IMG/VR virus record: IMGVR_UViG_3300042987_000733
Coordinates: 1-26,172 of that record
Source: a virus
Length of the DNA stretch: 26,172 nt
Strand: one strand, 5' to 3'
The notes beneath the pieces are model-generated. The model saw only the letters and a list, made by a program, of their open reading frames with translations. It made no database searches and was not told the DNA's origin. The position numbers and the translations under genes were made by a program. Below are positions 1-8,478 of the stretch, piece by piece; position 1 is the first letter of the stretch, and each line of letters starts with the position of its first letter.

Positions 1-2168
1 GCATCTATCTCGGCAGCGGAGATTAGTCGTTTTTGCTCGCTAACGTACGGCTCCACTAATTTATTAAGATCGGGAACAGCCGATACGGCGGGTGCTTGCG
101 GTGCTCGCGGTGTTAAATCTTCAACTCTTCCAGGGGGAGCTTCCGGACCGCTAAGCAATGCTCCGATACCAGCTTTAGTCTGGGCCGCATCATTTGCCGC
201 TAAAAAATCTACCCCCGTAGGGGTAGCAGGTGCCGGTTGCGGCCCCGGAATCTGGTCGACTACCGGGGCGCCTTGTTCTGTCTGAAACTGTTGCTGCGCT
301 CGTTTTCTGCGGGTAGCAATATCTGCGGCCTGTTGCGCGTAGCCCGCCTCTATACCGGCTCCTTTATCCGCGATATCCCGGGAAATTGGGAAAAACCCTT
401 CTCGCTCGTATTTCTTCCGTAGCTTACCTGTTGCGGGGTCAATTTCCCAAGCGAATTGCCCGGGCAGTGCAATGAGATCCGCAACCCCCGCACCGAGCCG
501 CCGCCCAAATTCCACTGGCAATGATTGTGACAAAGCTCGTTGATAGTTAGCGGTAGCCTCCGAAGTACCTCCTTTTTCAAACGCAACAATCCCACCCTCC
601 GCAGCCGCAAACTCAGGCTCTTCTACATCTAGACTGCCAACACCCGCTGACAAGATAGGCTCTTCGGAAGGAATACCTCTCTCAAGCGCTTGCTGGTTGG
701 AGAATGCCTGTCGCATTTGCGCGACCTTCATCTTGGCAATGTTTTTCTCCAATGGGGTAGCGGTTCTATCCTGGTCAATCAGGCGCGGGTCCGAAAGCCC
801 CAACTTAACCAGCTTCGAAATATTCGATGCAAATGTTCCTTCAGTAACCCCACCAAGCGCATACGACTCGACCTCGCCACCTTCTTTCATCCCACCTGCG
901 CGACTTAGACCGTATATACCCGCTCCGATACCACCCAACTGTGAAACGAGCGACGGGGCTTGCTGGTAGCTATACTGTGTTTGTTGGGGCGCAATGACCG
1001 AACCACGAAGCAGGGAACTCAGGAATTGCAATTGAGATTGCGGGTAGAACTGCTGCCGCATAAACTCCTCATATCCAAGATCCCGCATCTGCTGGGCTTG
1101 CGCTTGCTGCTGGGCACCCGCTTGCTGTTGCGCTTGAAGAGCACCGACTTGCTGACCAAACGCGGTCTGCCCTAACTGCCCCATCTGGCCCGCAGCCCCC
1201 AGAAGCTGCTGCACGCCCTGCATCCCAAGCCCCGCGCCAAATTGGCGAGACTGTTCCGCAGCTTGGAGTCCAGCCAGCCCGTATTGAGCACCAAGCTGCG
1301 CGGTCTGTTGGGCAAACTGATTCGCGGCTTGTTGTGCCTGAAGTTGCGCGGCTTGGTTAAGTTGCTGCGATTGCATGCCGGTCTGAGCACCCAGTTGTTG
1401 AACACCGAGCGCTGCGGCTAGATTCTGCTGTCCTACAGTAAGACCTGCTTGTTGGTTGGCTTGCTGAGCCTGGAGTTGTCGCGCCGCGTCCGTTTGATAG
1501 GCTTGCTGAGCTTGTTGGAACGCAGCCTGCTGCCCCTGTGCTTGAATGTCCCCCTTTTGCTGTGCGAGATTCCGCGCGGCTTCGGCTTCCATAATTGCTT
1601 GGCGAGAGCCTCCGAAGGCACCAGCAGCCACAGCTTGCGCCTGCCGACCGGTACGTGCGATATCCGCTTGGCGCTGTGCTTCCCGGGTTTGGATATCAAC
1701 AACATTCTGCATATACGGGGACATATATGCCCCGGCGATACCGGGTTGCGCGAAGGATCCAGTGTTAACCTGAGGCGCCGGACCCATTTGATATTGCAGC
1801 AACTGCGGGGCTTGCGTTGCGGGGTAGTAGACCCCCGCCTCTCGATACTGCGGGCCTTGGTAAAACTGCTGAGCTTGAATTGGATTATACTGCCCCGTCT
1901 GTGCGGCCTGTTGCGCACCAAGCCCCGTAAGCCCCGCAGCCGTACCAAGTAGCGGAGAAGGGCCAAGTTGTGAAATGCCTTGGAACGCCTGCTCTTGCAT
2001 TGGCGAAAAAGGCGCAACCCGCTCCCCGGTATAGGGTTGGTATTGAACCTGAGACGCGGTTTGCCCGCGCGTCATTATGTCTTCGAAGTATGGCCGCGCG
2101 TATTCAGGGATGTTGGACTGCTGAACCGTTTGCGTCGTCGGGGTGCTGCCGCCGCCACCTTTGCCCAT
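1..2168 (-). CDS. Long Gln/Ala-rich phage protein, putative internal virion/ejection protein (3' end outside window)
   Basis: The frame is open from the ATG at 2168 to the left edge, giving at least 722 codons with no stop. The start has a good ribosome site (AGGAG six bases upstream) and follows the previous gene's stop by one base. The N-terminus is Gly-rich and then carries a PYTGERVAPFSP motif. Around residue 187 is a FGGSRQAIMEAE motif, inside a long Gln/Ala-rich, probably helical stretch (about residues 150-390). Two Gly motifs follow near residues 426-443 (KEGGEVESYALGG) and 519-534 (EGGIVAFEKGG). Large proteins with these motifs recur in structural modules of aquatic phages, usually without a known function. 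The position next to the tail genes and the helical, Gln-rich character suggest an ejected internal virion protein, by analogy with T7 gp14-16. That role is inference. No lytic transglycosylase domain is visible in the part seen. Confidence 0.85.
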   Translation of the reverse strand, partial: MGKGGGGSTPTTQTVQQSNIPEYARPYFEDIMTRGQTASQVQYQPYTGERVAPFSPMQEQAFQGISQLGPSPLLGTAAGLTGLGAQQAAQTGQYNPIQAQQFYQGPQYREAGVYYPATQAPQLLQYQMGPAPQVNTGSFAQPGIAGAYMSPYMQNVVDIQTREAQRQADIARTGRQAQAVAAGAFGGSRQAIMEAEAARNLAQQKGDIQAQGQQAAFQQAQQAYQTDAARQLQAQQANQQAGLTVGQQNLAAALGVQQLGAQTGMQSQQLNQAAQLQAQQAANQFAQQTAQLGAQYGLAGLQAAEQSRQFGAGLGMQGVQQLLGAAGQMGQLGQTAFGQQVGALQAQQQAGAQQQAQAQQMRDLGYEEFMRQQFYPQSQLQFLSSLLRGSVIAPQQTQYSYQQAPSLVSQLGGIGAGIYGLSRAGGMKEGGEVESYALGGVTEGTFASNISKLVKLGLSDPRLIDQDRTATPLEKNIAKMKVAQMRQAFSNQQALERGIPSEEPILSAGVGSLDVEEPEFAAAEGGIVAFEKGGTSEATANYQRALSQSLPVEFGRRLGAGVADLIALPGQFAWEIDPATGKLRKKYEREGFFPISRDIADKGAGIEAGYAQQAADIATRRKRAQQQFQTEQGAPVVDQIPGPQPAPATPTGVDFLAANDAAQTKAGIGALLSGPEAPPGRVEDLTPRAPQAPAVSAVPDLNKLVEPYVSEQKRLISAAEID

Positions 2169-2169
2169 A

Positions 2170-2592
2170 TCAATCTCCTAGCGGTAACTCACAGGTTACC
2201 CATTGGACTTGGTTACCGTCATTGGCGAACAGCTTAGCCCAACCTTTGCGCCCGGTAAATTCAATTGCCTCGCATTGTGTATCTTTAGCCCAACGCCGAA
2301 ATAATGCAAGCATTGGATCTTTCCAGCGGTGGATTTCTTCCCCACCACAGAACTGCATAGTCAGCACCCGTTTGTTGGGGTACTCAGAAAACCCAGTAAC
2401 CACCGCACCGTAATACTTTGGCCCCTCTTCAAACGCAATCCAAAGATGGTAGTCGGGGCGCTGCGATACTAAGTCGTAGATGTCTTCTTCATGGAAGCGG
2501 CCATATGTGTACTCGGCGGCTTTTCGCATAAAGTCCTGCACGTGGGGCCAGCACTCGTGCACATGATCTGGCGGTACAAGACTTACCATCAT
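2170..2592 (-). CDS. GNAT-like phage virion-associated protein
   Basis: This 140-residue protein has the character of a small acetyltransferase-fold (GNAT) protein. It has an N-terminal helix region with an aromatic/acidic stretch (FHEEDIYD), a beta region around HLWIAFEEG and YYGAVVTGF, then RVLTMQFCGGEE and a C-terminal IEFTGRKGWAKLF motif. Similar proteins occur in the internal-virion region of podoviruses, where T7 gp13 has been noted as GNAT-like. Here it sits between two putative internal virion proteins. The canonical acetyl-CoA loop (Q/RxxGxG/A) is not obvious, so enzymatic activity is doubtful. Its ATG overlaps the upstream gene's TGA (ATGATGG), which implies translational coupling. 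The family resemblance is moderately sure; the role in the particle is inferred from position. Confidence 0.75.
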   Translation of the reverse strand: MMVSLVPPDHVHECWPHVQDFMRKAAEYTYGRFHEEDIYDLVSQRPDYHLWIAFEEGPKYYGAVVTGFSEYPNKRVLTMQFCGGEEIHRWKDPMLALFRRWAKDTQCEAIEFTGRKGWAKLFANDGNQVQWVTCELPLGD

Positions 2593-3818
2593 GCTCGACG
2601 CGCCGCTTGTTCAGCATGCCGCATAAGCGTGTAGAACTTCTTAGCTCCACCTCGCTTTTTGACCTGATCTCTTGGGACGTAGGCTTCTCCGTTGGAGATC
2701 CGCGCCGGATACTTACCGTCTATTGTCGTGGGAATAGAATCGCTGGTACCAGTTCCCGGACCTCTGATGGGGATCGCACCCAACCCTGCCGCCGCACGGC
2801 GCTGCCCAATCTCGTTACTTCCTTCACCAATACCATCTATAGCGCGTTTAGTCAGCACAAAACCCCCGTCTTCCAACTGAGGGGTTGAGTGCATCTCGCC
2901 GCCCTGAGCCGCGTAGGTCGGTCGAAGCGTGCCGTAGTCCGTAAAATAATACCCTCCCGGAGCCGTGGGGTCATAGGGGCGACGAATCGGCCCAGACAAA
3001 CGAGCATCCGACCGCTTTTCCTCCGGTAGTTGCATCGACTTGGGCTGCTCAAACCCTCCCAGCGCGCCGAGAGCACCGATACCCGCTGCCATCGCACCGT
3101 ATTTACCACCGTATTGCCTCTCAAGCTCCGTGCCGAACTGAGAGAACCCTCCAGGCTGACCAAGCTGCTTAACCCCCGCCCATGCATCACCCAAACCTTG
3201 GCTACCCAGGATCGGGGCGTTGGTAGTCGTCGGCCCCAAAGGGATCTGGCTTCTGTTGAGGAATGTATCGACAGCGGACGGTTCAGAAATACTGGGGGCT
3301 GCTTGGGTAGCGTCCAAACCTAGCTCAGCAAACGAACTGATATCAGGTCTAGGCATTGCGCTTTGTAGAATTTGCGAATTCACGGGACTAATTGGGCTTG
3401 GCGATCCCGCCATCATTGACTGTACTGTCTCTGTCGGGACCGTGCTGGGGAGTGTGCTCGCCCCCATACTACTCAGAGCACCCCCCAACCCCGCCCCGCC
3501 GAAAGCCCCCAAGCCCGCCATCAACCCTTTGCCGATATCCCCCGTACGGACGGCTTCGACTCCACCTACCCCAAGCCCCGCCATGAGAGGGGTGATGGTT
3601 CCCCCCGACAGAACAGTTGCCCCAATCCCGATAATAGTCGGCAGAATGTTGCTTAGGAAACCTGCTTCGGGGAGTCCAGTATGAGGGTTGAGCGTCAGGG
3701 AACCGCCGTGTGCCTTGGCAAGCGACTGGAGTCCGGCAACTTCTCCCGGGGACATATGCACCAGCATAGTGTCGGGACCGCGCCCGAGGGAGGCAAGACC
3801 AACAGCGATATCTTTCAT
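2589..3818 (-). CDS. Gly-rich phage structural protein, putative internal virion protein
   Basis: A 409-residue protein starting at an ATG preceded by GAGGA seven bases upstream. The N-terminus (about residues 19-50) carries a LVHMSPGEVAGLQ motif and GGSLTLNPHTGLPEAGF. Residues about 55-125 form an extremely Gly/Ala-rich hydrophobic stretch (IIGIGATVLSGG, GLGAFGGAGLGGAL) that could insert into a membrane. The C-terminal 110 residues are the most family-like: HSTPQLEDGGFVLTKRAIDG, then IPIRGPGTGTSDSIPTTIDG and ARISNGEAYVP. Proteins with this architecture are common in structural modules of aquatic phages and are usually of unknown function. The membrane-like Gly/Ala segment and the position between tail proteins suggest a component delivered with the genome, which is inference. 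The Gly stretch is encoded largely by GGG codons. Confidence 0.8.
   Translation of the reverse strand: MKDIAVGLASLGRGPDTMLVHMSPGEVAGLQSLAKAHGGSLTLNPHTGLPEAGFLSNILPTIIGIGATVLSGGTITPLMAGLGVGGVEAVRTGDIGKGLMAGLGAFGGAGLGGALSSMGASTLPSTVPTETVQSMMAGSPSPISPVNSQILQSAMPRPDISSFAELGLDATQAAPSISEPSAVDTFLNRSQIPLGPTTTNAPILGSQGLGDAWAGVKQLGQPGGFSQFGTELERQYGGKYGAMAAGIGALGALGGFEQPKSMQLPEEKRSDARLSGPIRRPYDPTAPGGYYFTDYGTLRPTYAAQGGEMHSTPQLEDGGFVLTKRAIDGIGEGSNEIGQRRAAAGLGAIPIRGPGTGTSDSIPTTIDGKYPARISNGEAYVPRDQVKKRGGAKKFYTLMRHAEQAARRA
3481..3516 (-). other. G-run cluster, possible G-quadruplex
   Basis: On the minus (coding) strand five G-runs of 3, 5, 4, 4 and 6 bases follow one another, separated by loops of 3, 8, 1 and 2 bases. 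This satisfies the usual G-quadruplex pattern. It lies inside the Gly/Ala-rich part of the gene at 2589-3818 and may simply reflect GGG codon use for glycine. Confidence 0.4.
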
Positions 3819-3849
3819 GATAGTATCCTCGTGGGTTCAGCGGATTATA

Positions 3850-4734
3850 TCACCCGTAAACATTTGACGTGATATCAGAAACCCGGGCGGCGGTGAAGAT
3901 TACGGAGGGAGTGGCAGGGCGCGTCGGGCTTGTCTGAGCGGGGATCGCCTCGATAGTAATGTTGCTACTATTTGTGGCCCACATCAACTCAATGTAGTCG
4001 CCTTCAGCGAGTTGGGTGAAGAAGTTCAATGCCCCGATCAGATGCCCATCAACGCCACCGTGGCTGTTAGGTACGGAAAATTTACTGTTACTGTTGGCAA
4101 TGTCCGTACCATTGAGGCGAAACCAGATATCAACATCATGAATCTGAGTGTCGGTATTCGCGAATTGCAAACTGAACTGAAGGTTGTAAGCCCCCGCTAC
4201 AGCAAACACGACTCTGGAAGTTTGAGTACCAGTAATACTTGTGGATGTCCGTTCTTGGGATGTATTGACAGTGTAGGTGCCAGCGCCTCCGGTTCCTGTT
4301 CCGAATGATACGATCCGCGTACCCGCAGTGATAGACCCCCCCGTTAATATCATCCCGGGGGTAATGGTTCCCGAAGTCATCGCAGTGACTGTCAGCACCG
4401 TGCCCGCCCCGGGGGCGGCACCATCATCGATGGTGCCCGTAAAAACAGCGGAATTAGATCCGAGTGATACGTTTTGACTGAAGTCGGTGGTATCGTAAGA
4501 AATCGGGTATGCGGTCGTTGTAGACCCATCCGCTTGGTCTTGCGTACTGGAGAACGCCCCGTAAGAGCATGTAAGGTAGTCGGCTCCGTAAGGGCCAAAT
4601 ATTGCAGACAGCCCGTTGTCCAGCGTATTGAAATAAGTGCGTAGTTCTCGGTATAGCTGATTGAGGTGCTCCGCACTATATTGCTGCGGGGCATTTGTCA
4701 GATTAGGTGCCCGAGCCGCGCGTAAGATCGCCAT
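3850..4734 (-). CDS. Phage structural protein with C-terminal jelly-roll-like domain
   Basis: A 294-residue protein. I chose the ATG at 4734 because GGAG lies ten bases upstream; a GTG three codons earlier would sit only two bases from that ribosome site. Residues about 10-50 are helical ([20 protein letters not shown]), followed by a Gly-Pro-Tyr segment. Residues about 110-160 hold a repeat-like module ([20 protein letters not shown], then [17 protein letters not shown]) that recurs as an inserted unit in many phage structural proteins. The C-terminal part (about 175-290: [45 protein letters not shown]) has the strand pattern of a TNF/C1q-like jelly roll. Such domains form trimeric knobs on phage surfaces. 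It lies directly downstream of the stabilisation protein gene, so a tail-surface or spike role is likely but unproven. Confidence 0.8.
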   Translation of the reverse strand: MAILRAARAPNLTNAPQQYSAEHLNQLYRELRTYFNTLDNGLSAIFGPYGADYLTCSYGAFSSTQDQADGSTTTAYPISYDTTDFSQNVSLGSNSAVFTGTIDDGAAPGAGTVLTVTAMTSGTITPGMILTGGSITAGTRIVSFGTGTGGAGTYTVNTSQERTSTSITGTQTSRVVFAVAGAYNLQFSLQFANTDTQIHDVDIWFRLNGTDIANSNSKFSVPNSHGGVDGHLIGALNFFTQLAEGDYIELMWATNSSNITIEAIPAQTSPTRPATPSVIFTAARVSDITSNVYG

Positions 4735-4769
4735 TAGCGGCACACTCCTTTATTGCTACATTCGTGCAT

Positions 4770-6908
4770 TTACCTTCGTCCATCTGGGCGGATATCGATT
4801 CTCGGAGTCCCCAACTGCCATGCAACCCCCAAATCGGTAGACCGAATTTCGAAAGTCATCTGCCGCCCACGTATCCGCGTATACACTTGCCCAGTAAATT
4901 GCTGCACTGTGTAGACGCGCTGAGTAGCGTAACTTTGGATGCTAGTAACCGCAGGGCTGTCGGGAGCACTGTACGCGGTCCCTGAGTTTTGTCGGGGTTT
5001 GCACACCATCGTGACGGAGGGGTAATTGGGGCTAGGCGTACTGGAACTATCAAACGTCAAATCTGGAATGATGCGCCAGACAAAACCAAAGTTATGCCCG
5101 TCGCCGATGTCAAAATCCGATGAGCTTATATACGCCGTGATCGGCGAAGGCACCGTCGTTGAAGCGTCATCGTTGCCTGTCTCATGGTACATAATTTGAT
5201 TTGGGATGGTAAGAGTTATCCGTGCCCCTGCGTCATGGGCAGCGGCGGATGTACCATTGGCTCCACGGACGCATCCTTGTAACGATATATCCGTTCTAGA
5301 CGTATAAGTAATTTGCTCACTGTCGATTAACACAGTGCCCGCAGACGGATATGTTACAGCATCGTAGACTGCAACCGTCGTGGCATTAGAGGTCAACGAC
5401 GCGGTAGTGTAAGTACTTCGCGTACTAAATACCCCCATGGGTTTTTCACGAAGCGAGGAGTCCAGCCAAGTTGTACGCTCAAGCCTACCGTAATACCACA
5501 CGTTTTCTAAATAGTTGTAGACAACATATCGATCATTAATCAGGCTGTTCGCAGATGGGTAGAACCACCACACCTCACTGAACTGCTCGACACCCCCACA
5601 TACGATCTGAGCATATTGAGATGAATTGATGTCGTCGAATACATACTGCCGTACAGAACACGGAAGAGTCTGAACCCGTCCGTCATACATATAGAATTTG
5701 TCAGTCCCCATCCAGAAAATTATGTTGCTTGCCCCTGTAGTCGCATTGGGGGATGCGATGGAGATTCCGTCCATTAGGAGCGTCACCCCCCAAACGTAAG
5801 GAGGTCCGAGATACTGGAGGGAATAAACGGCGGAATCCGACCAGATAATAAACTCCTGACGGCTATGCACCCCGGTTACTAACCGTGATCCGTGAGATAG
5901 TCGAATCTCCCCCGCTTGGTTGGTCGCAGATGGTACCCAGTTAAACACATTTTCTTGGTCCGACCATCGTACCAGCATAGGATCTAGATCGGTATTTGGA
6001 TCCCCCGGAGTATAGGGGTTCGCTCCCACAGCAATCGCGAACCTCTGCACCCCCGACGTATGTACTTCGTATACCTGATGCGGCACATAATCGCCATCCC
6101 ATCCCGCCGCATCCGCTTTAGTCGCTAGAGTGACTGCCCGAGGGGGCGTAACTGTCGTATCCGCTTCCCAATAATAGATAGACCCCCCACGTACCGCAGC
6201 GACGAGATCTTGCCCGTAGTTGTCCAGGGACCATAGGCGTATCTGATAAGGGTCGGAAGCCGCAGCTGTCCCGGAAAACTCTTCCCCCCAACCATCTCGC
6301 CCCCACCCCCCAACCCCCCAAGCTGCCCCGGAGGCGGCAACCGGATTGCCCGCACTGAGTTGGTAAGTCGCTACGACACTCGCCCCACCCCCTGTCGTCG
6401 TCGAAGTGGCCGCGCTAGGGGCACTAATAACGTAAGAGTTCGCGTCGATAATCTTTATAATTTCAAATTCCGCGTTGAAGTCGATCCCTCCAACCGGAGT
6501 ACTCGCTCCCGAGAACGTGACGTAAGTATTAACTACTTGCCCATGTGCAGTATCGGACACCGTTACTATCCTGGATCCGTTGGTTGTTGCGAATGGGTTG
6601 TTGTTAATAGGGCTAGCGGTGGACGCAATAGGGGTAATGTCGTAATAGGCACCCCCGTTCTCCACGTATAGCTTTACGTCCGTACCCAACGCCGCCAGAT
6701 TGTTGCTATTGAGCGTAATCCAATTCCACAGCTTGCGGCACACACCCTTAAACGTATAGTTAGCGTTTATATTTTGCCAACCCCCAATTTTTTCTGGATA
6801 CCCAGAGCGGAAGCGGACTTTATCGCAGTCATACCAACCGCCTTCCCCCGCGTAAGTTGTATTTTCGCGGTTAACCCCGGGGCGAAATTGAAGTTTCTGT
6901 AGCGGCAT
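4770..6908 (-). CDS. Tail/stabilisation protein, P22 gp10-like (tail tubular B-type)
   Basis: A 712-residue protein with ATG start and GAGGTG upstream. The N-terminus (LQFRPGVNRENT, then EGGWYDCDKVRFRSGYPEKI, then CRKLWNWITL) is the signature of a widespread phage family that matches P22 gp10-type packaged-DNA stabilisation or T7 gp12-type tail tubular proteins. These proteins form a beta-propeller-rich ring closing the connector. The middle (residues about 300-480) contains repeated beta-blade motifs such as WSDSAVYSLQYLGPP and FWMGTDKFYMYDGR. Residues about 500-562 hold an inserted module (TVAVYDAVTYPSAGTVLIDS then CVRGANGTSAAAHDAG) known from other phage structural proteins. A Trp-Gly-rich segment near residues 193-209 is encoded by long G-runs. 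It lies just downstream of the endolysin. The family call is firm; the exact P22 or T7 equivalence is inference. Confidence 0.85.
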   Translation of the reverse strand: MPLQKLQFRPGVNRENTTYAGEGGWYDCDKVRFRSGYPEKIGGWQNINANYTFKGVCRKLWNWITLNSNNLAALGTDVKLYVENGGAYYDITPIASTASPINNNPFATTNGSRIVTVSDTAHGQVVNTYVTFSGASTPVGGIDFNAEFEIIKIIDANSYVISAPSAATSTTTGGGASVVATYQLSAGNPVAASGAAWGVGGWGRDGWGEEFSGTAAASDPYQIRLWSLDNYGQDLVAAVRGGSIYYWEADTTVTPPRAVTLATKADAAGWDGDYVPHQVYEVHTSGVQRFAIAVGANPYTPGDPNTDLDPMLVRWSDQENVFNWVPSATNQAGEIRLSHGSRLVTGVHSRQEFIIWSDSAVYSLQYLGPPYVWGVTLLMDGISIASPNATTGASNIIFWMGTDKFYMYDGRVQTLPCSVRQYVFDDINSSQYAQIVCGGVEQFSEVWWFYPSANSLINDRYVVYNYLENVWYYGRLERTTWLDSSLREKPMGVFSTRSTYTTASLTSNATTVAVYDAVTYPSAGTVLIDSEQITYTSRTDISLQGCVRGANGTSAAAHDAGARITLTIPNQIMYHETGNDDASTTVPSPITAYISSSDFDIGDGHNFGFVWRIIPDLTFDSSSTPSPNYPSVTMVCKPRQNSGTAYSAPDSPAVTSIQSYATQRVYTVQQFTGQVYTRIRGRQMTFEIRSTDLGVAWQLGTPRIDIRPDGRR
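6284..6329 (-). other. Very strong G-quadruplex motif in coding strand
   Basis: On the minus strand, G-runs of 4, 6, 6, 5 and 6 bases are separated by loops of 6, 2, 1 and 10 bases. The tract encodes a Trp-Gly-rich segment (AAWGVGGWGRDGWGEE) of the stabilisation protein. It would be present in both the coding strand and the mRNA. Confidence 0.55.
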
Positions 6909-6917
6909 AACGCACCT

Positions 6918-7439
6918 CTATACAGTTGGGCAACGCTGGGCCAATGCATGATCTTGCACCTCCTGAACACGCCGCCCCCAACCCTTTCCAAAAACATCCC
7001 ATGTACTAAGTGCCCGTAGGAACGCAAGACGGAGGTCCGAATACGCGCGAATCAAGTCATCTCCGGGCATTTCCTGTACGGCTTTTAGCGTCATAGGGCC
7101 GATGACCCCATCAGCAGTAGTGTTCACAATCTGCTGCAAGAATTTAACTGCGCGTCCCGGGCCTGAATTGATCGCGCAATCGAAGACACAATAATCGACA
7201 CCCGTAGGAAGATCATCCCCTCGGATCTTGTCCCAGTATTTCGCCTTGTATAGCGGCGCTACTTTTTCTGGCGTAAGTGCCCGCATTGCCTTTTCATCGA
7301 CCTCGTGCCCGCACCACTCCTCCCAAACCCGCTTGGTGCAGCCCAAGTTGGTCATACCTCCAGGATCTGACGGATGGTTTACAAATCCGCCTTCGTGCAG
7401 CAGCACGGCACGTAGGGCGTGCTCGAAATTCGCTTTCAT
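6918..7439 (-). CDS. Endolysin, glycoside hydrolase family 108 (N-acetylmuramidase)
   Basis: A 173-residue lysozyme-like enzyme that cleaves peptidoglycan glycan strands at the end of infection. The GH108 signature is at the N-terminus: HEGGFVNHPSDPGGMTNLG, with the catalytic glutamate at E16. It continues with LYKAKYWDKIRGDDLP and VDYCVFDCAINSGPGRA. The C-terminal half (ADGVIGPMTLKAV, then RLAFLRALSTWDVFGKGWGRRV) matches the peptidoglycan-binding/helical domain usually paired with GH108. Full length for the family. There is no signal peptide, so export would depend on a holin. Its ATG overlaps the stop of the upstream small membrane protein (ATGA), and a holin gene lies just before that, making a three-gene lysis cassette. 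Confidence 0.95.
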   Translation of the reverse strand: MKANFEHALRAVLLHEGGFVNHPSDPGGMTNLGCTKRVWEEWCGHEVDEKAMRALTPEKVAPLYKAKYWDKIRGDDLPTGVDYCVFDCAINSGPGRAVKFLQQIVNTTADGVIGPMTLKAVQEMPGDDLIRAYSDLRLAFLRALSTWDVFGKGWGRRVQEVQDHALAQRCPTV

Positions 7440-7666
7440 TCTATTTTGTCCTTTTCTTGCGACTTGGCCTCGCCAACTCTGATCCCTGTAATCAGGCCAA
7501 TGAATCCGCCGACAATCGTTTGAAATGCGGGGCCAATATGCGCAAAGACTTCTTTTGTATCAACTGTCGAATCAATCGTAGCGTAGCCAAACATCCAACA
7601 CATAGCTCCTACGACGCTCGCCAATGCGAGTGTAGAAACACAGATACAGAAGTCCTTAACCGTCAT
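7436..7666 (-). CDS. Small two-segment membrane protein in the lysis cassette
   Basis: A 76-residue protein with two hydrophobic segments, about residues 6-29 (FCICVSTLALASVVGAMCWM) and 45-63 (GPAFQTIVGGFIGLITGI), followed by a short charged tail (EAKSQEKDKIE). It sits between the 3-TM holin and the endolysin and overlaps both by ATGA, so the three are translationally coupled. The size and topology fit an accessory holin, antiholin or pinholin-like protein. I do not recognise the family, so the role is inferred from topology and context. It lacks a lipoprotein signal, which argues against an o-spanin. Confidence 0.8.
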   Translation of the reverse strand: MTVKDFCICVSTLALASVVGAMCWMFGYATIDSTVDTKEVFAHIGPAFQTIVGGFIGLITGIRVGEAKSQEKDKIE

Positions 7667-8070
7667 TTACGCCTCATGTCGATTATTTTTTCGAGCGTTC
7701 GACCTCCGAAGTAAAAACTCATAATCAGCATCCCCCACTGCCCAAGCAGTTGCACATATTCCTGGTTCGTGTCTTTTCCAAATGCAGACATCATGGCAAA
7801 TGTGAAGTAGCCTGCGAGGATGGCTATGAGTGTCATAGGGCGGATGTTCTTAGACAGCCAAGAATCACTACCCATGTCCGCACTATGACGGGCAGTGATG
7901 TTTTCCTGCTCTGTCTCGTACAGCTTCGTCTCATTTGCCATCTTGGCAAGTTCGCCCGACTGATGCAGTTGCTCTAATTCCTGCTTTGCCCTGGCTTTTG
8001 CCTCAGGGTCAGGGATGAGCTTATCGACAAGTTTGCCGCCAAGTTCAAGGAGAGGAAGTAGGGGTAGCAT
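7663..8070 (-). CDS. Holin, 3-TM (GTA/phage holin) type
   Basis: A 135-residue protein with a hydrophobic N-terminus (MLPLLPLLELGGKLVDKLIP), a charged helical middle containing EAKARAKQELEQLH, then SWLSKNIRPMTLIAILAGYF. That last motif is characteristic of the holin family named for gene-transfer-agent release (GTA_holin_3TM). Two clear membrane segments are at about residues 79-97 and 106-122, and the tail is basic (IIDMRRK). Holins open the inner membrane so that the endolysin reaches peptidoglycan. AAGGA five bases before the ATG supports the start. The stop overlaps the next gene's start (ATGA), and the endolysin follows one gene later. Confidence 0.88.
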   Translation of the reverse strand: MLPLLPLLELGGKLVDKLIPDPEAKARAKQELEQLHQSGELAKMANETKLYETEQENITARHSADMGSDSWLSKNIRPMTLIAILAGYFTFAMMSAFGKDTNQEYVQLLGQWGMLIMSFYFGGRTLEKIIDMRRK

Positions 8071-8122
8071 TGGATTCCTTTCACATCTCGGACTTACGAA
8101 GACTTCTTACCGCCTAAAGCCA

Positions 8123-8455
8123 CTAAGCCCACGGAATAGCCAGAGACACGGTAGGAGGTGTGATTTTGTTATCAATTCTCTGCTGTACTTCAGCTTCAAT
8201 GGCGTTTTTATCAACCCCACTAGCCCAGCACCAACCGAGAACTTGCGCCGACGTAAGATTTGCATAGGGGGTAAAAGGAGAGGCTGAGTCATAAGGAATG
8301 GTTGTAGATCCGTAGGCGTGATCCGTATAGAGGTCGCCAGCTTGAGTTTGCGTACCAACACAAACCCAGCTAACTTCAACAACGACATCCGACAGCCCAT
8401 TTTTTTGCGGGTAACATTCAATCCGGGTGACGTCCCAAATCATTGTTGCGGCCAT
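8123..8455 (-). CDS. Small phage tail-region protein, DUF7936-like
   Basis: A 110-residue protein beginning MAATMIWDVTRIECYPQ. It has a beta-rich N-terminal half (VVVEVSWVCVGTQ) and a C-terminal FTPYANLTSAQVLGWCWASG motif followed by an amphipathic helix (IEAEVQQRIDN). Small proteins of this design are very common next to tail-fibre and lysis genes in aquatic phages, and I associate the pattern with DUF7936. No function is established. AGGGG lies upstream of the ATG. It is the first gene after the recombination junction at 8560 whose base composition again resembles the core genes. Confidence 0.8.
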   Translation of the reverse strand: MAATMIWDVTRIECYPQKNGLSDVVVEVSWVCVGTQTQAGDLYTDHAYGSTTIPYDSASPFTPYANLTSAQVLGWCWASGVDKNAIEAEVQQRIDNKITPPTVSLAIPWA

Positions 8456-8478
8456 TTCTAACCCCTATAAATATTGCG

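Noticed and set aside
1433-2017. Minus-strand frame of 194 codons in the left-edge gene
   Set aside because: It is an alternate frame of the 722-codon open frame and its product is a random Arg/Ser-rich sequence.
4735-4743. GTG start three codons upstream for the jelly-roll protein
   Set aside because: It would lie only two bases from the GGAG ribosome site; the ATG at 4734 has a workable ten-base spacing.
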